From NCBI RefSeq assembly GCF_014879935.1, contig NZ_JACSRD010000146.1:62001-126000 (forward strand): DNA of 64,000 nt, written 5' to 3'. The notes under the pieces are model-generated. The model searched no databases. It had not been told where the DNA came from and saw nothing but the letters and a program-made list of their open reading frames with translations. Both the position numbers and the translations under genes were made by a program. The stretch comes from Prosthecobacter sp. (GTDB taxonomy: Bacteria > Verrucomicrobiota > Verrucomicrobiia > Verrucomicrobiales > Verrucomicrobiaceae). Below are positions 25,792 to 35,318 of the stretch, piece by piece; positions within the stretch are counted from its first letter, which is position 1; each line of letters begins with the position of its first letter.

Positions 25792-28557
25792 ATGAGTGCC
25801 TCACTCCCCTACCGCGCCAACGCGGACTTCCTCGAGTCGAAATACCTCGACTGGAAAAAAGACCCTGACTCCGTCGAGCCGCTGTGGTCGTCATTTTTTG
25901 AAGGATTCGAGCTCGGCATGGCAAAACTGGCCGCCCAGCCGGCCAAAGGAGGCAGCGCTGACAGTTCCGTGGCGCTGTCCGAGAAAACGCTGAGCTTCCG
26001 CATGCGGGTGACGAACGCGCTGCAGCATTTCCGCTCCCTGGGCCACACCGCCGCGCATCTGGACCCGCTCAGCACGCAGGGACCGGAGGTGGCCTCGCTC
26101 ACCGTGGCCGGGCTGGGCTTCACCGATGACGAGCTGGAGGAGGAGGTGCAGACGCACATGTATCGCGGCGGACAGCCGATGAAGCTGAAGACGATGCTGG
26201 CGGAACTGCGCGCGATTTACTGCGGGAAGACGGGTTTTGAGTTCATGCACATCCACAATCCGGAGGTGCGCACCTGGCTGCTGGACCGCGTGGAGGTCAC
26301 TGAAGTGGCAAAACCGGGCGCCAAGGAGCACATCGACGCGCTGCGCTGGCTGCTGGAGGCGGAGACCTTCGAGCGCTTCCTGCACCGCCGGTTCGTGGGG
26401 CAGAAGCGCTTCTCCGTGGAAGGTGGAGAGAGCATGCTGGTGGCGCTGGAGACGATCCTCGAAGGCATGCCGGCCTACGGCGGCAAGGAGATCATCATGG
26501 GCATGGCCCACCGCGGCCGCCTGAGCGTGCTGGCGAATTTCCTGCGCAAGCCGCTGGAGTATCTCTTCTACGAGTTCAGCGAGAACTACGTGCCGAACAT
26601 GGTCGCCGGGGACGGCGACGTGAAATACCACCTGGGCTTTGAAACCATGCGCGAGACCAGCGGCGGACACCATGTGGGTGTGATGCTCGCCCCGAATCCG
26701 AGCCATCTGGAGGCTGTCGATCCGGTGGTTGAAGGCATGGCCCGTGCACGCCAGCGCGCGCTGGGCGACACGGCCGAGCGGAGAAAGGTGATTCCCGTGC
26801 TGATCCACGGCGATGCCGCTTTTGCCGGCCAGGGGCTCGTCGCCGAGGTGCTGAATCTCTCGCAACTCCCCGGTTACCGCACCGGCGGCACCATCCATGT
26901 GATCGTGAACAACCAGATCGGTTTCACCACGCAGCCGGCGGATGCCCGCAGCTCCGATTACTGCACGGATGTGGCGAAGATGATCGAGGCCCCCGTGTTT
27001 CACGTGAACGGCGACAGCCCGATGGAGGTGATGCGTGCCGCGAAGCTGGCGCTCGAATTCCGCCAGACCTTCGGGCGCGATGTCATCCTGGACATCGTCT
27101 GCTACCGCCGTCACGGCCACAATGAGACCGACGAGCCCGGTTTCACGCAGCCGAACATGGCGCGTGCCATCGGCCAGCATCCGTCCACCGCCACGCTGTT
27201 CCGCCTGGATCTTGCCAGCCAGGGCATCCTGGACGAGGCCGGCTCAGCCGCGTTGCAGAAGGAGCTGGAAGACGAGCTGGAGCAAGGGGTGCAGACTCTG
27301 GCGGACAAGGACAAGTCCGCGAATGGCGGCAATCCTTTCGAAGGCAGCATGGCGGAGCCTCAGGCGGCTTACGATTACCATCCGGTCAAAACCGGAGTCG
27401 AGTTCCCCAGCCTCAAGGCGGTGGGCCAGCGGCTGCTGGAGACGCCGGAGGGCTTCAATCTGCATCCCACGATCGCCAAACGCTTCCTCGCGGCCCGCAA
27501 AAAGGCCATCGAAGCAGGAGAAGGCATCGACTGGGCCTACGCCGAATCGCTGGCCTTCGGCACACTGCTCACGGAAGGCCACGGGGTGCGTCTCAGCGGT
27601 CAGGACGTGCGTCGTGGCACGTTCAGCCATCGCCACAGTGTGTTCTATGACTCACAAACACGTGAGCGCTACATCCCGCTGAACAACCTGGAGGCCGAGC
27701 AGGGCCGCTACTGCGTTTACAACTCGCTTTTGTCCGAGGCCGCCGTGCTCGGGTTCGACTACGGCTACTCGCTGCTCGCGAGCAACCTGCTCGTCTGCTG
27801 GGAGGCTCAATTTGGCGACTTCGTGAACGGAGCGCAGGTCATCATCGACCAGTTCATCGCCTCCGCCGAGAGCAAATGGCAGCGGCCGTGCCACATCACG
27901 CTGCTGCTGCCGCACGGCTATGAAGGGCAGGGGCCCGAGCATTCCAGCGCCCGCCTGGAGCGATTCCTGCAGCTCTGCGCCGGCGGCAACATGCAGGTGT
28001 GCAATTTCACCACGCCCGCGCAGTACTTCCACGCCCTGCGCCGCCAGATCAAACGCGGCACGCGCAAGCCGCTCGTCGTGATGACGCCGAAGAGCCTCCT
28101 GCGCCATCCGAAGTGCGTCAGCAAGCTCAGCGACATGGCGGAAGGCACCACATTCCGCGAGGTGCTGGACGACGAGCACCTGCTGGGACCGGCGGAGCGG
28201 GTCACGCGCCTCATTTTGTGCTCCGGCAAGGTTTATTATGACCTGCTTGAGTTCCGCGAGGAGCACAAGATCAAGAACGCCGCCATCATCCGCATCGAGC
28301 AGCTTTACCCGCTGAACTACGAGATGCTGAAGGAGATCGTCTCCAAGTATCCGCGGGCGCAGAAGAAATGGATCTGGTGCCAGGAGGAGCCACGCAACAT
28401 GGGTGCCTTCTACTACATCCGCCCGCGCCTCGAAGAGCTCAGCAATCACAAGCTGCGCTACGCCGGCCGCGAGCGCTCCTCCAGCCCCGCCGCAGGCTCC
28501 AAGGCCATCCATGTTCTTGAGCAGGAGAAACTGGTCGAGGACGCCTTCAGCGTGTAA
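25792..28557 (+). CDS. sucA: 2-oxoglutarate dehydrogenase E1 component
   Basis: MSASLPYRANADFLESKYLDWKKDPDSVEPLWSSFFEGFE...ETFERFLHRRFVGQKRFSVEGGESMLVALETILE...GMAHRGRLSVLANFLRKPLEYLFYEFSE...DVILDIVCYRRHGHNETDEPGFTQP...LLLPHGYEGQGPEHSSARLERFLQLC. Confidence 0.97.
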   Translation: MSASLPYRANADFLESKYLDWKKDPDSVEPLWSSFFEGFELGMAKLAAQPAKGGSADSSVALSEKTLSFRMRVTNALQHFRSLGHTAAHLDPLSTQGPEVASLTVAGLGFTDDELEEEVQTHMYRGGQPMKLKTMLAELRAIYCGKTGFEFMHIHNPEVRTWLLDRVEVTEVAKPGAKEHIDALRWLLEAETFERFLHRRFVGQKRFSVEGGESMLVALETILEGMPAYGGKEIIMGMAHRGRLSVLANFLRKPLEYLFYEFSENYVPNMVAGDGDVKYHLGFETMRETSGGHHVGVMLAPNPSHLEAVDPVVEGMARARQRALGDTAERRKVIPVLIHGDAAFAGQGLVAEVLNLSQLPGYRTGGTIHVIVNNQIGFTTQPADARSSDYCTDVAKMIEAPVFHVNGDSPMEVMRAAKLALEFRQTFGRDVILDIVCYRRHGHNETDEPGFTQPNMARAIGQHPSTATLFRLDLASQGILDEAGSAALQKELEDELEQGVQTLADKDKSANGGNPFEGSMAEPQAAYDYHPVKTGVEFPSLKAVGQRLLETPEGFNLHPTIAKRFLAARKKAIEAGEGIDWAYAESLAFGTLLTEGHGVRLSGQDVRRGTFSHRHSVFYDSQTRERYIPLNNLEAEQGRYCVYNSLLSEAAVLGFDYGYSLLASNLLVCWEAQFGDFVNGAQVIIDQFIASAESKWQRPCHITLLLPHGYEGQGPEHSSARLERFLQLCAGGNMQVCNFTTPAQYFHALRRQIKRGTRKPLVVMTPKSLLRHPKCVSKLSDMAEGTTFREVLDDEHLLGPAERVTRLILCSGKVYYDLLEFREEHKIKNAAIIRIEQLYPLNYEMLKEIVSKYPRAQKKWIWCQEEPRNMGAFYYIRPRLEELSNHKLRYAGRERSSSPAAGSKAIHVLEQEKLVEDAFSV

Positions 28558-28568
28558 TCTGACCCGTC

Positions 28569-28769
28569 ATGAAACAGAAACTCACGTTCACCTATTGGCG
28601 CGATGGCGACTGGTGGCTCGGCTATTTGGACGAGTTTCCTGACCATTGGACACAGGGCGAGTCTTTGGAGGAGCTGAAGGTGATGCTCGCAGACCTCTAC
28701 AAGGACCTCACCAGCGGCGAGATCGCGGGGATCCGTCATCGGGGTGAGATGGAGCTCGAACTGGCATGA
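28569..28769 (+). CDS. hicB: HicB-like antitoxin (type II TA)
   Basis: [52 protein letters not shown]: HicB-like fold; 4-bp ATGA overlap with hicA. Confidence 0.82.
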   Translation: MKQKLTFTYWRDGDWWLGYLDEFPDHWTQGESLEELKVMLADLYKDLTSGEIAGIRHRGEMELELA

Positions 28770-28945
28770 AACGGCTCGACCTTATCCGCAGACTCGAAGA
28801 CATGGGTTGTTATCTCGTCAGGCATGGAGGCAATCACGACTGGTATCGCAATCCGGTCACGAATGTTGCGGATGCCATTCCGAGACACCGCGAAATCAAC
28901 GAGCATCTCGCCCGCAAGATCATCAAGAAGCTTTCCAACGACTAA
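28766..28945 (+). CDS. hicA: HicA-like mRNA interferase toxin (59 aa, missed by the ORF track)
   Basis: [59 protein letters not shown]: HicA/YcfA pattern with conserved His (GNHDWY) and PRH-E motif. Confidence 0.88.
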   Translation: MKRLDLIRRLEDMGCYLVRHGGNHDWYRNPVTNVADAIPRHREINEHLARKIIKKLSND

Positions 28946-28959
28946 ACTCCCCCACGACC

Positions 28960-30054
28960 ATGGCTGACATCAAAATCCCCGCACTCGGCGAATCCGTCAC
29001 TGGAGGCCAGATCGCCAAATGGCACTTCAAAAACGGCGACTTCGTCAAAGTCGGCGACATCCTCCTGACGCTCGAAACCGACAAAGTGGCCGCTGAAGTC
29101 ACCGCCGAGGCCGCCGGCACGCTCAGCATCGCCAAACAGCCCGGCGACGATGTCGTCATCGGCGACGTCGTCGGCCAAATCGCCGAAGGAGCCGCTCCCG
29201 CCGTCGAAAAAGCCCCCGAAGCGCCCAAACCGGCTCCTGCCGCCGCTTCCGAGCCAAAACCGGAAGCGAAGCCCACCAACATCACCGAGTTTAAAGTCGT
29301 TCCGAAGCCCGAACCGACTCCAGAACCCGCCGCGAAGCCCGCGCCTTCCCCTGAAGGCCGCATCACGCGGAAGAAGATGACCCCGCTGCGCAAAAAGATC
29401 GCCGACCAGCTCGTCAGCGCCCAGCGCACCGCCGCGATCCTGACCACCTTCAACGAGTGCGACATGTCCAACGTCATGGCGCTGCGTTCCAAGCTCCAGG
29501 ATGCCTTTGTCGCCAAAAACGGCGTCAAACTCGGCTTCATGAGCTTCTTCATCAAAGCCGTGGTCGAAGCCCTCAAAGCCGTCCCGCAGATCAACGTCCG
29601 CGTCGAAGGCGATGAAATCGTCCATCAGCACTACTACGACATCGGCGTCGCCGTCGGCACCGAGCGCGGCCTCATCGTCCCCGTCCTGCGCGATGCCGAT
29701 CAGAAGTCCTTCGCCGAACTCGAGCAGGACATCCTCGGCTACGCCAAAAAAGCCAAGGACGGCAAACTTCAGGTCTCCGACCTTACGGGCGGTGTCTTCA
29801 CCATCAGCAACGGTGGCGTTTACGGTTCTCTGCTGAGCACCCCGATCATCAACCCGCCTCAGAGCGGCATCCTCGGCATGCACAGCATCCAGCAACGCCC
29901 GATCGCCGTCGATGGTCAGGTCGTCATCCGCCCGATGATGAACCTCGCCCTCAGCTACGACCACCGCGTCGTCGATGGCAAGGAAGCCGTGACCTTCCTG
30001 ATTCGCGTGAAGGAGTGCATCGAGAATCCCGCACGCATGCTCGTGGGAGCGTGA
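28960..30054 (+). CDS. sucB: Dihydrolipoamide succinyltransferase (E2 of 2-oxoglutarate dehydrogenase)
   Basis: Lipoyl domain [21 protein letters not shown]...[13 protein letters not shown]; catalytic domain [30 protein letters not shown]...[38 protein letters not shown]...[19 protein letters not shown]. Confidence 0.96.
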   Translation: MADIKIPALGESVTGGQIAKWHFKNGDFVKVGDILLTLETDKVAAEVTAEAAGTLSIAKQPGDDVVIGDVVGQIAEGAAPAVEKAPEAPKPAPAAASEPKPEAKPTNITEFKVVPKPEPTPEPAAKPAPSPEGRITRKKMTPLRKKIADQLVSAQRTAAILTTFNECDMSNVMALRSKLQDAFVAKNGVKLGFMSFFIKAVVEALKAVPQINVRVEGDEIVHQHYYDIGVAVGTERGLIVPVLRDADQKSFAELEQDILGYAKKAKDGKLQVSDLTGGVFTISNGGVYGSLLSTPIINPPQSGILGMHSIQQRPIAVDGQVVIRPMMNLALSYDHRVVDGKEAVTFLIRVKECIENPARMLVGA

Positions 30055-30133
30055 CTTTCGTCCTGGACGCGTCGATTTTGGCTGAACAAAGCAGTTGCAG
30101 TGCGTTCTCATTCACGCACTGAAAAGACACGTC

Positions 30134-31030
30134 ATGACGCCGACTTCCCTCCACACGACTTCACCCGCCGAGGCGCATGCGCCGAAAGGCTGGGGTGTGT
30201 GGCTGCGGAACAAGTTCCTGGCAGGTCTGGCGCTGGCCCTTCCGCTGATCATCACTTTCTGGATCCTCTACTCGATCTACGACCTCATGCACGGCTGGAG
30301 CAAGCCGGTGCTGGCGCAGATCGTGAGCCTGGTGAACGAACTGTCCGACCAGCCGCTGCTCGACATTGATGATCCGAAGCTGGAGAACCTCACCAATTTC
30401 ATCGGCTTCCTGTTCTCGCTGCTGGTGATCCTGGGGCTGGGATTCATGGCCACCAACGTGATCGGAGTGCACTTCGTCACGGCGGTGGACAAGCTGCTGC
30501 TGCGCATCCCGCTCGTGGCGGTGATCTACCGGCCGCTCAAGCAGGTGATCGACGCTTTCCGTGGCCTCGGGGCGACGAAGCAGAATTTCAAGCGTGTGGT
30601 CTTTGTGGATTATCCAGTCACGGGCATGCGCATGATCGGTTTCGCCACGGGCCAGTATTGTGATCCGCACAGTGGAAAGGCGCAGACTTGCGTGCTGCTG
30701 CCGACCGCCCCGAGTCCCATGACGGGAATTCTGCTGGTGGTGGACTCCGAAAAAGTCAGCGATGCACCGATCACCATCGAGGAGGCGATGAAGATGATCA
30801 TTTCCGGCGGCCTGGTGGTGCCGGTGAATGCCGTGCCACCGCTGAATCAAAAGATGATCGCTCCTCCCTTGCCCGAATCGCTGCCGGTTCCGGAGCCGGA
30901 GCCCGAACTTCCGGCGGGACTGCCACGGGCGGAGGATTTCGACGCGGGAGACACGGAAATCCTGGCCCAAGCGCTCGACATCAAGAGCGGCAAGCGCTGG
31001 CTTCGGGCGCTTCCCTGGAAAAAACGCTGA
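30134..31030 (+). CDS. DUF502 family membrane protein
   Basis: GWGVWLRNKFLAGLALALPLIITFWILYSIYDLM...FIGFLFSLLVILGLGFMATNVIGVHFVTAVDKLLLRIPLVAVIYRPLKQVIDAF: DUF502 pattern with two TM helices. Confidence 0.9.
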   Translation: MTPTSLHTTSPAEAHAPKGWGVWLRNKFLAGLALALPLIITFWILYSIYDLMHGWSKPVLAQIVSLVNELSDQPLLDIDDPKLENLTNFIGFLFSLLVILGLGFMATNVIGVHFVTAVDKLLLRIPLVAVIYRPLKQVIDAFRGLGATKQNFKRVVFVDYPVTGMRMIGFATGQYCDPHSGKAQTCVLLPTAPSPMTGILLVVDSEKVSDAPITIEEAMKMIISGGLVVPVNAVPPLNQKMIAPPLPESLPVPEPEPELPAGLPRAEDFDAGDTEILAQALDIKSGKRWLRALPWKKR

Positions 31031-31036
31031 CTCACG

Positions 31037-31522
31037 GTGACGATCGACTGGCAGACCTGGCAGCCTGGCGTCCGAGCGACGCTGATGTTCATCATCGATG
31101 AGGCAAAGCGTGAGGTATTGCTCATCCGCAAGAAGCGTGGCCTCGGTGCTGGCAAGATCAACGGCCCCGGGGGCAAGATCGACCCTGGGGAGACCTCTCT
31201 CGAATGCGCGGTGCGAGAGACCCAGGAAGAACTGGGTGTCACCGCCTTGGATCCAGTTCATCATGGCGAGTTATGGTTCCAGTTCGTGGACGGTTTGCGG
31301 ATGCATGTGGATGTCTGGATCGCCACCCGGCACGAAGGGGAGCCTGTGGAGACGCCCGAGGCGCTGCCCCTGTGGACCTCCCTGGACGAGCTGCCTTTTG
31401 ACCAGATGTGGGCGGATGATGAGCACTGGCTGGCGCAGACGCTCGTGGATCGTCGGCGTTTCATCGGCCGTTTCGTCTTCGACAACGACACGATGCTGTC
31501 GCACGAGCTCGAATGGCGCTGA
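31037..31522 (+). CDS. NUDIX hydrolase (MutT/MTH1-like)
   Basis: Nudix box GGKIDPGETSLECAVRETQEELGV. GTG start. Confidence 0.92.
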   Translation: MTIDWQTWQPGVRATLMFIIDEAKREVLLIRKKRGLGAGKINGPGGKIDPGETSLECAVRETQEELGVTALDPVHHGELWFQFVDGLRMHVDVWIATRHEGEPVETPEALPLWTSLDELPFDQMWADDEHWLAQTLVDRRRFIGRFVFDNDTMLSHELEWR

Positions 31523-31535
31523 CGCGCCATTTTTT
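31512..31535 (+). terminator. Candidate intrinsic terminator whose loop contains the NUDIX stop codon
   Basis: AATGGCGC-TGAC-GCGCCATT followed by TTTTGG: 8-bp perfect stem, 4-nt loop. Confidence 0.7.
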
Positions 31536-31573
31536 GGATTCCAGACGCGGCGTGATCTGCCTATGATCGTGGC

Positions 31574-33016
31574 ATGAAAATCTCCGCGTTGCCCCTTGCC
31601 GTCATGTCGCTAGCCGCCGCCACCGCGTTCGCGGTGGAGCCGCCCAACATCGTGCTCGTGATGGCGGATGATCAGGGCTGGGGAGACATGGGTTACAATG
31701 GCCATCCGCATGTGAAGACGCCGAACTTCGACGCGATGGCGAAAGAAGGGCTGCGATTTGACCAGTTTCACGCCGCGGCACCGGTCTGCTCTCCCACACG
31801 CGGCAGCGTGATGACCGGGCGGACGCCGAACCGGTTTGGCTGCTTCTCCTGGGGGCACACGCTGCGCCCGCAGGAGATCACCATCGCCGAGGCATTGAAA
31901 ACCGCCGGATATGCGACCGGTCACTTCGGCAAATGGCATTTGGGCTCGGTGCAGAAGGCCAGTCCGGTCAGCCCGGGAGCCAGCGGCTTCGACGAGTGGG
32001 TGTCGTCGCCGAATTTCTTCGATCTCGATCCGGTGCTGAGCGTGCAGGGCAGGGCAGAAGCATTCAAAGGCGACAGTTCGGACGTGACCGTCGGGCATGC
32101 GCTGAAGTTCATCCGCCGCTGCGCTGAAACGAAACAGCGTTTCTTTGCGGTGGTCTGGTTCGGCTCGCCGCATGACCCTCATCAGGCGCTGGAGGCCGAC
32201 AGGGCACCGTATGCGGGCCTCCCGGAGAAGCAGCAGAACTTTTATGGTGAGATCACCGCCATGGACCGTGCGTTTGGACGGCTGCGATCCGCTCTGAAGG
32301 AACTGAATGTCAGCGAGGAAACTCTCCTGTGGTATTGCAGCGACAACGGAGCGTTGCCCAAAGTCGGCTCCACAGGCGGGCGGCGGGGGTTCAAAGGGCA
32401 GGTTTATGAGGGAGGTCTCGCGGTGCCGTCGCTGTTGGAGTGGCCGGCGGTTTTCAACGAACCCAAGGTCGTCAAGGCACCGTGTGTCACCTCTGACATC
32501 TATCCCACGGTGCTCGGCATCGCGGGAGTGACCATGGAAAATCAGCCGCCGCTGGATGGGATCGATCTCATGCCTTTGCTGACTGGACAGACGTCGCGTC
32601 GCACCAAGCCGATCGGGTTCTGGGATGCGGGTGTCAAAGGCATCAGCACACCATCCAAGGCATGGATGGATGAACTGCTGGCCGCACAACACCGGGGTGA
32701 GGAGCCTGAAGATCCGGCTCGAATCCGACCCGACGCGGGAAAAATGGGATCTCCACAGTCACTCACTGAGTTTCCAGGACACGCCGCCTGGCTCGACTGG
32801 CCTTGGAAGTTGCACCGCATTGAGAATCGACGCACCCACGATGTCACCTGGGAACTGTACAACCTCGCCACCGACCCCGATGAAAGCACTGTTCTTCTGG
32901 CGGAGCAGCCCGAGCGTGTGCCGGAAATGCAGGGGAATCTCGAAAAGTGGCTGGAAAACGTGGTCCAGAGCCTGAGTGGCGAGGACTACGCCGACGCTGA
33001 TTCTTCAAAAAAATGA
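31574..33016 (+). CDS. Sulfatase (arylsulfatase A-like)
   Basis: PPNIVLVMADDQGWGDMGYNGHPHVKTPNFDAMAKEGLRFDQFHAAAPVCSPTRGSVMTGRTPNRFG; C-x-P-T-R formylglycine site, GKWHLGSV motif. Confidence 0.95.
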   Translation: MKISALPLAVMSLAAATAFAVEPPNIVLVMADDQGWGDMGYNGHPHVKTPNFDAMAKEGLRFDQFHAAAPVCSPTRGSVMTGRTPNRFGCFSWGHTLRPQEITIAEALKTAGYATGHFGKWHLGSVQKASPVSPGASGFDEWVSSPNFFDLDPVLSVQGRAEAFKGDSSDVTVGHALKFIRRCAETKQRFFAVVWFGSPHDPHQALEADRAPYAGLPEKQQNFYGEITAMDRAFGRLRSALKELNVSEETLLWYCSDNGALPKVGSTGGRRGFKGQVYEGGLAVPSLLEWPAVFNEPKVVKAPCVTSDIYPTVLGIAGVTMENQPPLDGIDLMPLLTGQTSRRTKPIGFWDAGVKGISTPSKAWMDELLAAQHRGEEPEDPARIRPDAGKMGSPQSLTEFPGHAAWLDWPWKLHRIENRRTHDVTWELYNLATDPDESTVLLAEQPERVPEMQGNLEKWLENVVQSLSGEDYADADSSKK

Positions 33017-33180
33017 GGCAGCGGACCTGTCGCGCGCCCCAGGTCGGATGGATTGCATGAATGTTCAGGTCAAAATGGCTTCTTTTGACTCCCTGCTTGC
33101 CACCTTCCTCATTGGTGCTAATAAACAGCCGCAATTGAAGAGTCAGATTGGTAAACTTTTGAAATTCTGAATAGATCAGT

Positions 33181-33254
33181 GTTTCTAAAATTTTAAAATC
33201 TTACATTTAATTCTAAAAAATATCTTGCGGCAGTGAGGTGTTACGTGATACTAT
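33181..33254 (+). promoter_or_regulatory. Candidate tRNA promoter: AT-rich UP-like tract, TTGCGG-18 bp-TACTAT
   Basis: gtttctaaaattttaaaatcttacatttaattctaaaaaatatc followed by TTGCGG (33225-33230) and TACTAT (33249-33254), 10 bp before the tRNA 5' end. Confidence 0.5.
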
Positions 33255-33264
33255 AACTTTAATT

Positions 33265-33335
33265 GCGGGTATAGCTTAATGGTAAAGTTCCAGCCTTCCA
33301 CGCTGGCCATGTGGGTTCGATTCCCACTACCCGCT
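33265..33335 (+). tRNA. tRNA-Gly (anticodon TCC), CCA not encoded
   Basis: GCGGGTATAGCTTAATGGTAAAGTTCCAGCCTTCCACGCTGGCCATGTGGGTTCGATTCCCACTACCCGCT: acceptor GCGGGTA/TACCCGC, anticodon stem CCAGC/GCTGG with loop CTTCCAC, T-arm GTGGGTTCGATTCCCAC. Confidence 0.97.
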
Positions 33336-33382
33336 CTGATCACGCATAAAACCTTCAAAAAACTGTAAATTCACTGCCGCTT

Positions 33383-33937
33383 ATGAAAGCTGTATTTGCA
33401 TCTCGCATCGCGATCGCAGGCATGTTCTCGTTCGCAGTTCTTACCCCGGTTTTCGCCCAATCAGCGGGCGGTTGCGCTGAAATCTCCAGCGATGTGAGTG
33501 CTGCTGTCGCCAAAGATCCATCGAAGGTGCTGATGGTGGTGGAAGACGCTTTGGTGATCAATGAAAGTTGTGCGGCAGACATTGTGAAAGCCGCCATTGT
33601 GGCCTCAAAGGCCGATGCCGGGCTCGCCAGCCAGATCGTTCAAACCGCCGTCTCAGTGGCACCTAAGATGGCTGGCGTGATCAACGACGCCGCAGGTTCT
33701 GTCGTCCCTGGTCTGGCCGCTGTTACACCAGTCGATGACACACCGCGCCCAGTCACGGCGTCTGAGAAAAACCCGGTGAATGTTAAGAATCCGGTTTTGC
33801 CCCCGGCCCCCGTTGAGGAAGACTTCTTCGTCCCTTCTTCCATTCGCGGTGTGTTCCTGATCCAGCCACCTGCTTCCGGCCCGCTGCCCTGCCGTTGCGA
33901 CACCAATCCCGTGTCTCCTTCGACCTCGATTCCCTGA
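33383..33937 (+). CDS. Uncharacterised secreted protein, first gene of the exopolysaccharide cluster
   Basis: MKAVFASRIAIAGMFSFAVLTPVFAQSAGGCAEISSDVSAAVAKDPSKVLMVVEDALVINESCAADIVKAAIVASKAD: signal peptide, Ala/Val-rich helical repeat-like N-half, Pro-rich C-half. Confidence 0.75.
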   Translation: MKAVFASRIAIAGMFSFAVLTPVFAQSAGGCAEISSDVSAAVAKDPSKVLMVVEDALVINESCAADIVKAAIVASKADAGLASQIVQTAVSVAPKMAGVINDAAGSVVPGLAAVTPVDDTPRPVTASEKNPVNVKNPVLPPAPVEEDFFVPSSIRGVFLIQPPASGPLPCRCDTNPVSPSTSIP

Positions 33938-33994
33938 CGAGGCATCCACCGACGGCATTGACCCCCTAATTCCCCACCTCGGACCCTTTTCGCC

Positions 33995-35197
33995 ATGCGC
34001 TTTTCACTCGCTATGCTGATTCTGGCAGCTGGACTGCTCAGCCCAGTGGTTGCGCGTGCTCAGGGATTGGTGGCCATTCAGAATTACTCCGCAGACTTTA
34101 GAACGGAACAACCGCTCACCTTCTCTTTCACGGGTCAGAGCGGTTACGACATGCTGAAATACCGCGTCAATTCGCCGCTGGTTCAGGACATCGAGTCCTG
34201 GTATGTCCAAGGAGGATTTGGTGCCGCCTATACGCGCCCGGACCGCACAACGCCGTTCAGCTTCAACCTCGACACGAGCGTCATTCACTACATCGACGGA
34301 GTGCCGCGTTTCGGCGGAACGTTCTATAACGCACGTGGGTCGGCGAGCTTCGAACACCGCTTCTCCGAGCGCCTGAAGATCAGCAACAACTTCTATCTGA
34401 CCTACGGCGTCGATCCCGGCACGGCCTATGGCTATGGCGCGTCCACCACGCTTTGGAACGGGCAGTACCTCTATGGCTACAATAACTTCAATGTCAGCTA
34501 CGCCTGGACGCCCCGGCTTTCGACCACCACTTCGTACACCATTGATGGCATCGGATATCAGGATGACTTGGTGGCCGATCCTGAAGATCGGTACACCCAT
34601 CTCTTTGCCCAGCAGGTCTCCTATGCGCTCAACAAGCGCACCAGCCTGACGGCGGAATATCGATATCGCATGGCGACCTATGTCACGCGTGCGGACAAGA
34701 ACTTCACCTCTCAGTTTGCGCTTCTCGGCGTCGATCACGCATGGAGCGAGCGCACGTCCGGTTCCTTCCGGGCTGGTGCTGAGTTCTACGATTCCGATCG
34801 TGTGAACCAGACTGCCCCTTACGCAGAAGCGGCGGTCAGCTATGCGGTGGATCGCCAGACCATGGTGCGCTGGTTTGCCGCGCTCGGCTTCAACGGGGCT
34901 GAACTCGCCGCCTTCAACAGCCGCTACGGTCTGAACACTGGGCTGCAGCTTCACCATCAGGTCACCAAGCGCTTCAGCGTCAACACCAGCGCCTCCTACG
35001 CTTACAGTGAGTTCGACAACGGCGGAACGGGCGATGTGACCGAGCATTCGGGCCTGATCTCCGCAGGAATCGGGTATCAGCTTCTCGAAAACCTCAATCT
35101 GAACGCCAGCTACTCATTCTCCACGCTTCAGTCCACCGATGCTCTGCGCGAGTTCGACCGCCACCGGGTCTCGCTTGGTGCCACCGCCTCCTTCTAG
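33995..35197 (+). CDS. Outer-membrane beta-barrel protein (exopolysaccharide cluster)
   Basis: Signal peptide MRFSLAMLILAAGLLSPVVARAQ; alternating aromatic strands (YGYGASTTLWNGQYLYGYNNFNVSYAWTPRLSTTTSYTIDGIGYQ); terminal strand RHRVSLGATASF. Confidence 0.82.
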   Translation: MRFSLAMLILAAGLLSPVVARAQGLVAIQNYSADFRTEQPLTFSFTGQSGYDMLKYRVNSPLVQDIESWYVQGGFGAAYTRPDRTTPFSFNLDTSVIHYIDGVPRFGGTFYNARGSASFEHRFSERLKISNNFYLTYGVDPGTAYGYGASTTLWNGQYLYGYNNFNVSYAWTPRLSTTTSYTIDGIGYQDDLVADPEDRYTHLFAQQVSYALNKRTSLTAEYRYRMATYVTRADKNFTSQFALLGVDHAWSERTSGSFRAGAEFYDSDRVNQTAPYAEAAVSYAVDRQTMVRWFAALGFNGAELAAFNSRYGLNTGLQLHHQVTKRFSVNTSASYAYSEFDNGGTGDVTEHSGLISAGIGYQLLENLNLNASYSFSTLQSTDALREFDRHRVSLGATASF

Positions 35198-35223
35198 TCA
35201 ATCTCTCACAGCCAGACACCAAT

Positions 35224-35266
35224 CCGCCGGCGGGCAGTTTCGGACACCACGAACTCCCGCTGGCGG
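35224..35266. other. Long imperfect hairpin between the OMP and BY-kinase genes
   Basis: CCGCCGGCGGG c AGTTtCG gacacca CGAACT c CCCGCTGGCGG: ~17 paired positions with small bulges; no T-tract. Confidence 0.6.
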
Positions 35267-35318
35267 CGTTTCAAGACCCGTTTGTTAAGCTTTCCAAAAA
35301 TCTAACGCCAATGCCGGC

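Noticed and set aside
30099-30120. Hairpin AGTGCGT-N8-ACGCACT after sucB
   Set aside because: 7-bp stem without a T-tract; weak as a terminator, could be chance.
32976-33260. AT-rich island and small ORF before tRNA-Gly as a possible mobile-element scar
   Set aside because: No integrase, direct repeat or att-like duplication of the tRNA 3' end seen; the AT tract fits a UP-element-type promoter. The 64-aa ORF has no recognisable content.
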